Assembly: GCA_031278025.1 (NCBI GenBank)
Contig: JAITLF010000084.1
Coordinates: 1-5,819, forward strand
From: Treponema sp.
GTDB taxonomy: Bacteria > Spirochaetota > Spirochaetia > Treponematales > Breznakiellaceae
Length of the DNA: 5,819 nt
Direction: 5' to 3'
The notes below the pieces were generated by a model. That model had not been told where the DNA came from, ran no database searches, and was given only the letters and a program-made list of their open reading frames with translations. How positions within the stretch are numbered: the stretch's first letter is position 1; each line of letters begins with the position of its first letter. The translations under genes and the position numbers were made by a program. Below, in pieces: positions 5,564 to 5,819 of the stretch.

Positions 5564-5815
5564 CTTGAAGCTCCAGACCTGGGTCTTGAAGCTCCAGACC
5601 TGGGTCTTGAAGTTCCAGACCCAGGTCTTGAAGCTCCAGACCTGGGTCTTGAAGCTCCAGACCTGGGTCTCGAAGCTCCAGACCTGGGTCTTGAAGTTGC
5701 AGACCTGGGTCTTGAAGCTCCAGACCTGGGTCTTGAAGTTCCAGACCTGGGTCTTGAAGTTCCAGACCTGGGTCTTGAAGTTCCAGACCTGGGTCTTGAA
5801 GTTCCAGACCTGGGT
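5564..5815. repeat. Twelve-unit 21-bp tandem repeat (minisatellite) upstream of pyrC
   Basis: Twelve consecutive 21-bp units fill 252 bases, each beginning CTTGAAG and ending CCAGACCTGGGT on the + strand. Units 1, 2, 4, 5, 6 and 8 have GCT at codon-like position 3; units 3, 7 and 9-12 have GTT. Unit 3 ends CCAGACCCAGGT, unit 6 begins CTCGAAG, and unit 7 has GTTGCAGA in place of GTTCCAGA. The array ends four bases before the window edge, so its full length may be greater. The units are contiguous, without spacers, so this is not CRISPR. In the pyrC frame (- strand) each unit would encode TQVW[S/N]FK; on the + strand the frame from 5510 would read LE[A/V]PDLG. No evidence fixes either as protein. 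Each unit holds short dyads (CTTGAAG, and AGACC-TG-GGTCT across the junction). Confidence 0.95.
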
Positions 5816-5819
5816 CCGG

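Noticed and set aside
5564..5815. CRISPR array
   Set aside because: The 21-bp units follow one another with no spacers, and there are no cas genes in view.

Overview
The window most likely comes from a bacterial chromosome, and a free-living or gut-associated spirochaete (Treponema-like) is my best guess. That guess rests on overall impression: a spirochaete-style signal peptide ending LYA-Q, a GC-rich metabolic cluster beside an AT-richer spacer, and dense short tandem repeats. No marker gene here fixes the taxonomy, so treat it as a weak inference.

Left part (1-1252, + strand). Positions 1-59 hold nothing I can identify. Positions 60-176 look like a small MITE-like element: 12-bp terminal inverted repeats with one mismatch, a possible 3-bp GTT target duplication and an internal 16-bp perfect palindrome. 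Positions 177-405 are non-coding or decayed sequence. A probable promoter at about 406-437 and a good ribosome binding site at 511-515 lead into one gene (522-1178). It encodes a 218-residue exported protein of unknown function, followed by a strong intrinsic terminator.

Right part (1257-5425, - strand). Four de novo pyrimidine genes are read right to left: pyrC (dihydroorotase), pyrF (orotidine-5'-phosphate decarboxylase, group 2), pyrK (electron-transfer subunit of class 1B dihydroorotate dehydrogenase) and pyrD (its catalytic subunit). pyrF and pyrK overlap by ATGA, and pyrK and pyrD overlap by 8 nt, so the last three are probably translationally coupled. Together they give steps 3 (PyrC), 4 (PyrD-PyrK) and 6 (PyrF) of UMP synthesis. 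carAB, pyrB and pyrE are not in the window and must lie elsewhere if the pathway is complete. The cluster ends in a weaker terminator facing the one from the left gene.

The most unusual feature is a set of short tandem repeats at gene junctions of the pyr cluster. Twelve 21-bp units lie upstream of pyrC (5564-5815), two adjacent 15-bp duplications fill the pyrC-pyrF gap (4028-4083), and seven 12-bp-type units build the pyrF C-terminal tail and run up to the pyrK start (3052-3136). The basic periods are all multiples of three. One 13-nt unit in pyrF shifts the reading frame of its own repeat. One unit of the upstream array carries a precise inversion of a short quasi-palindrome.
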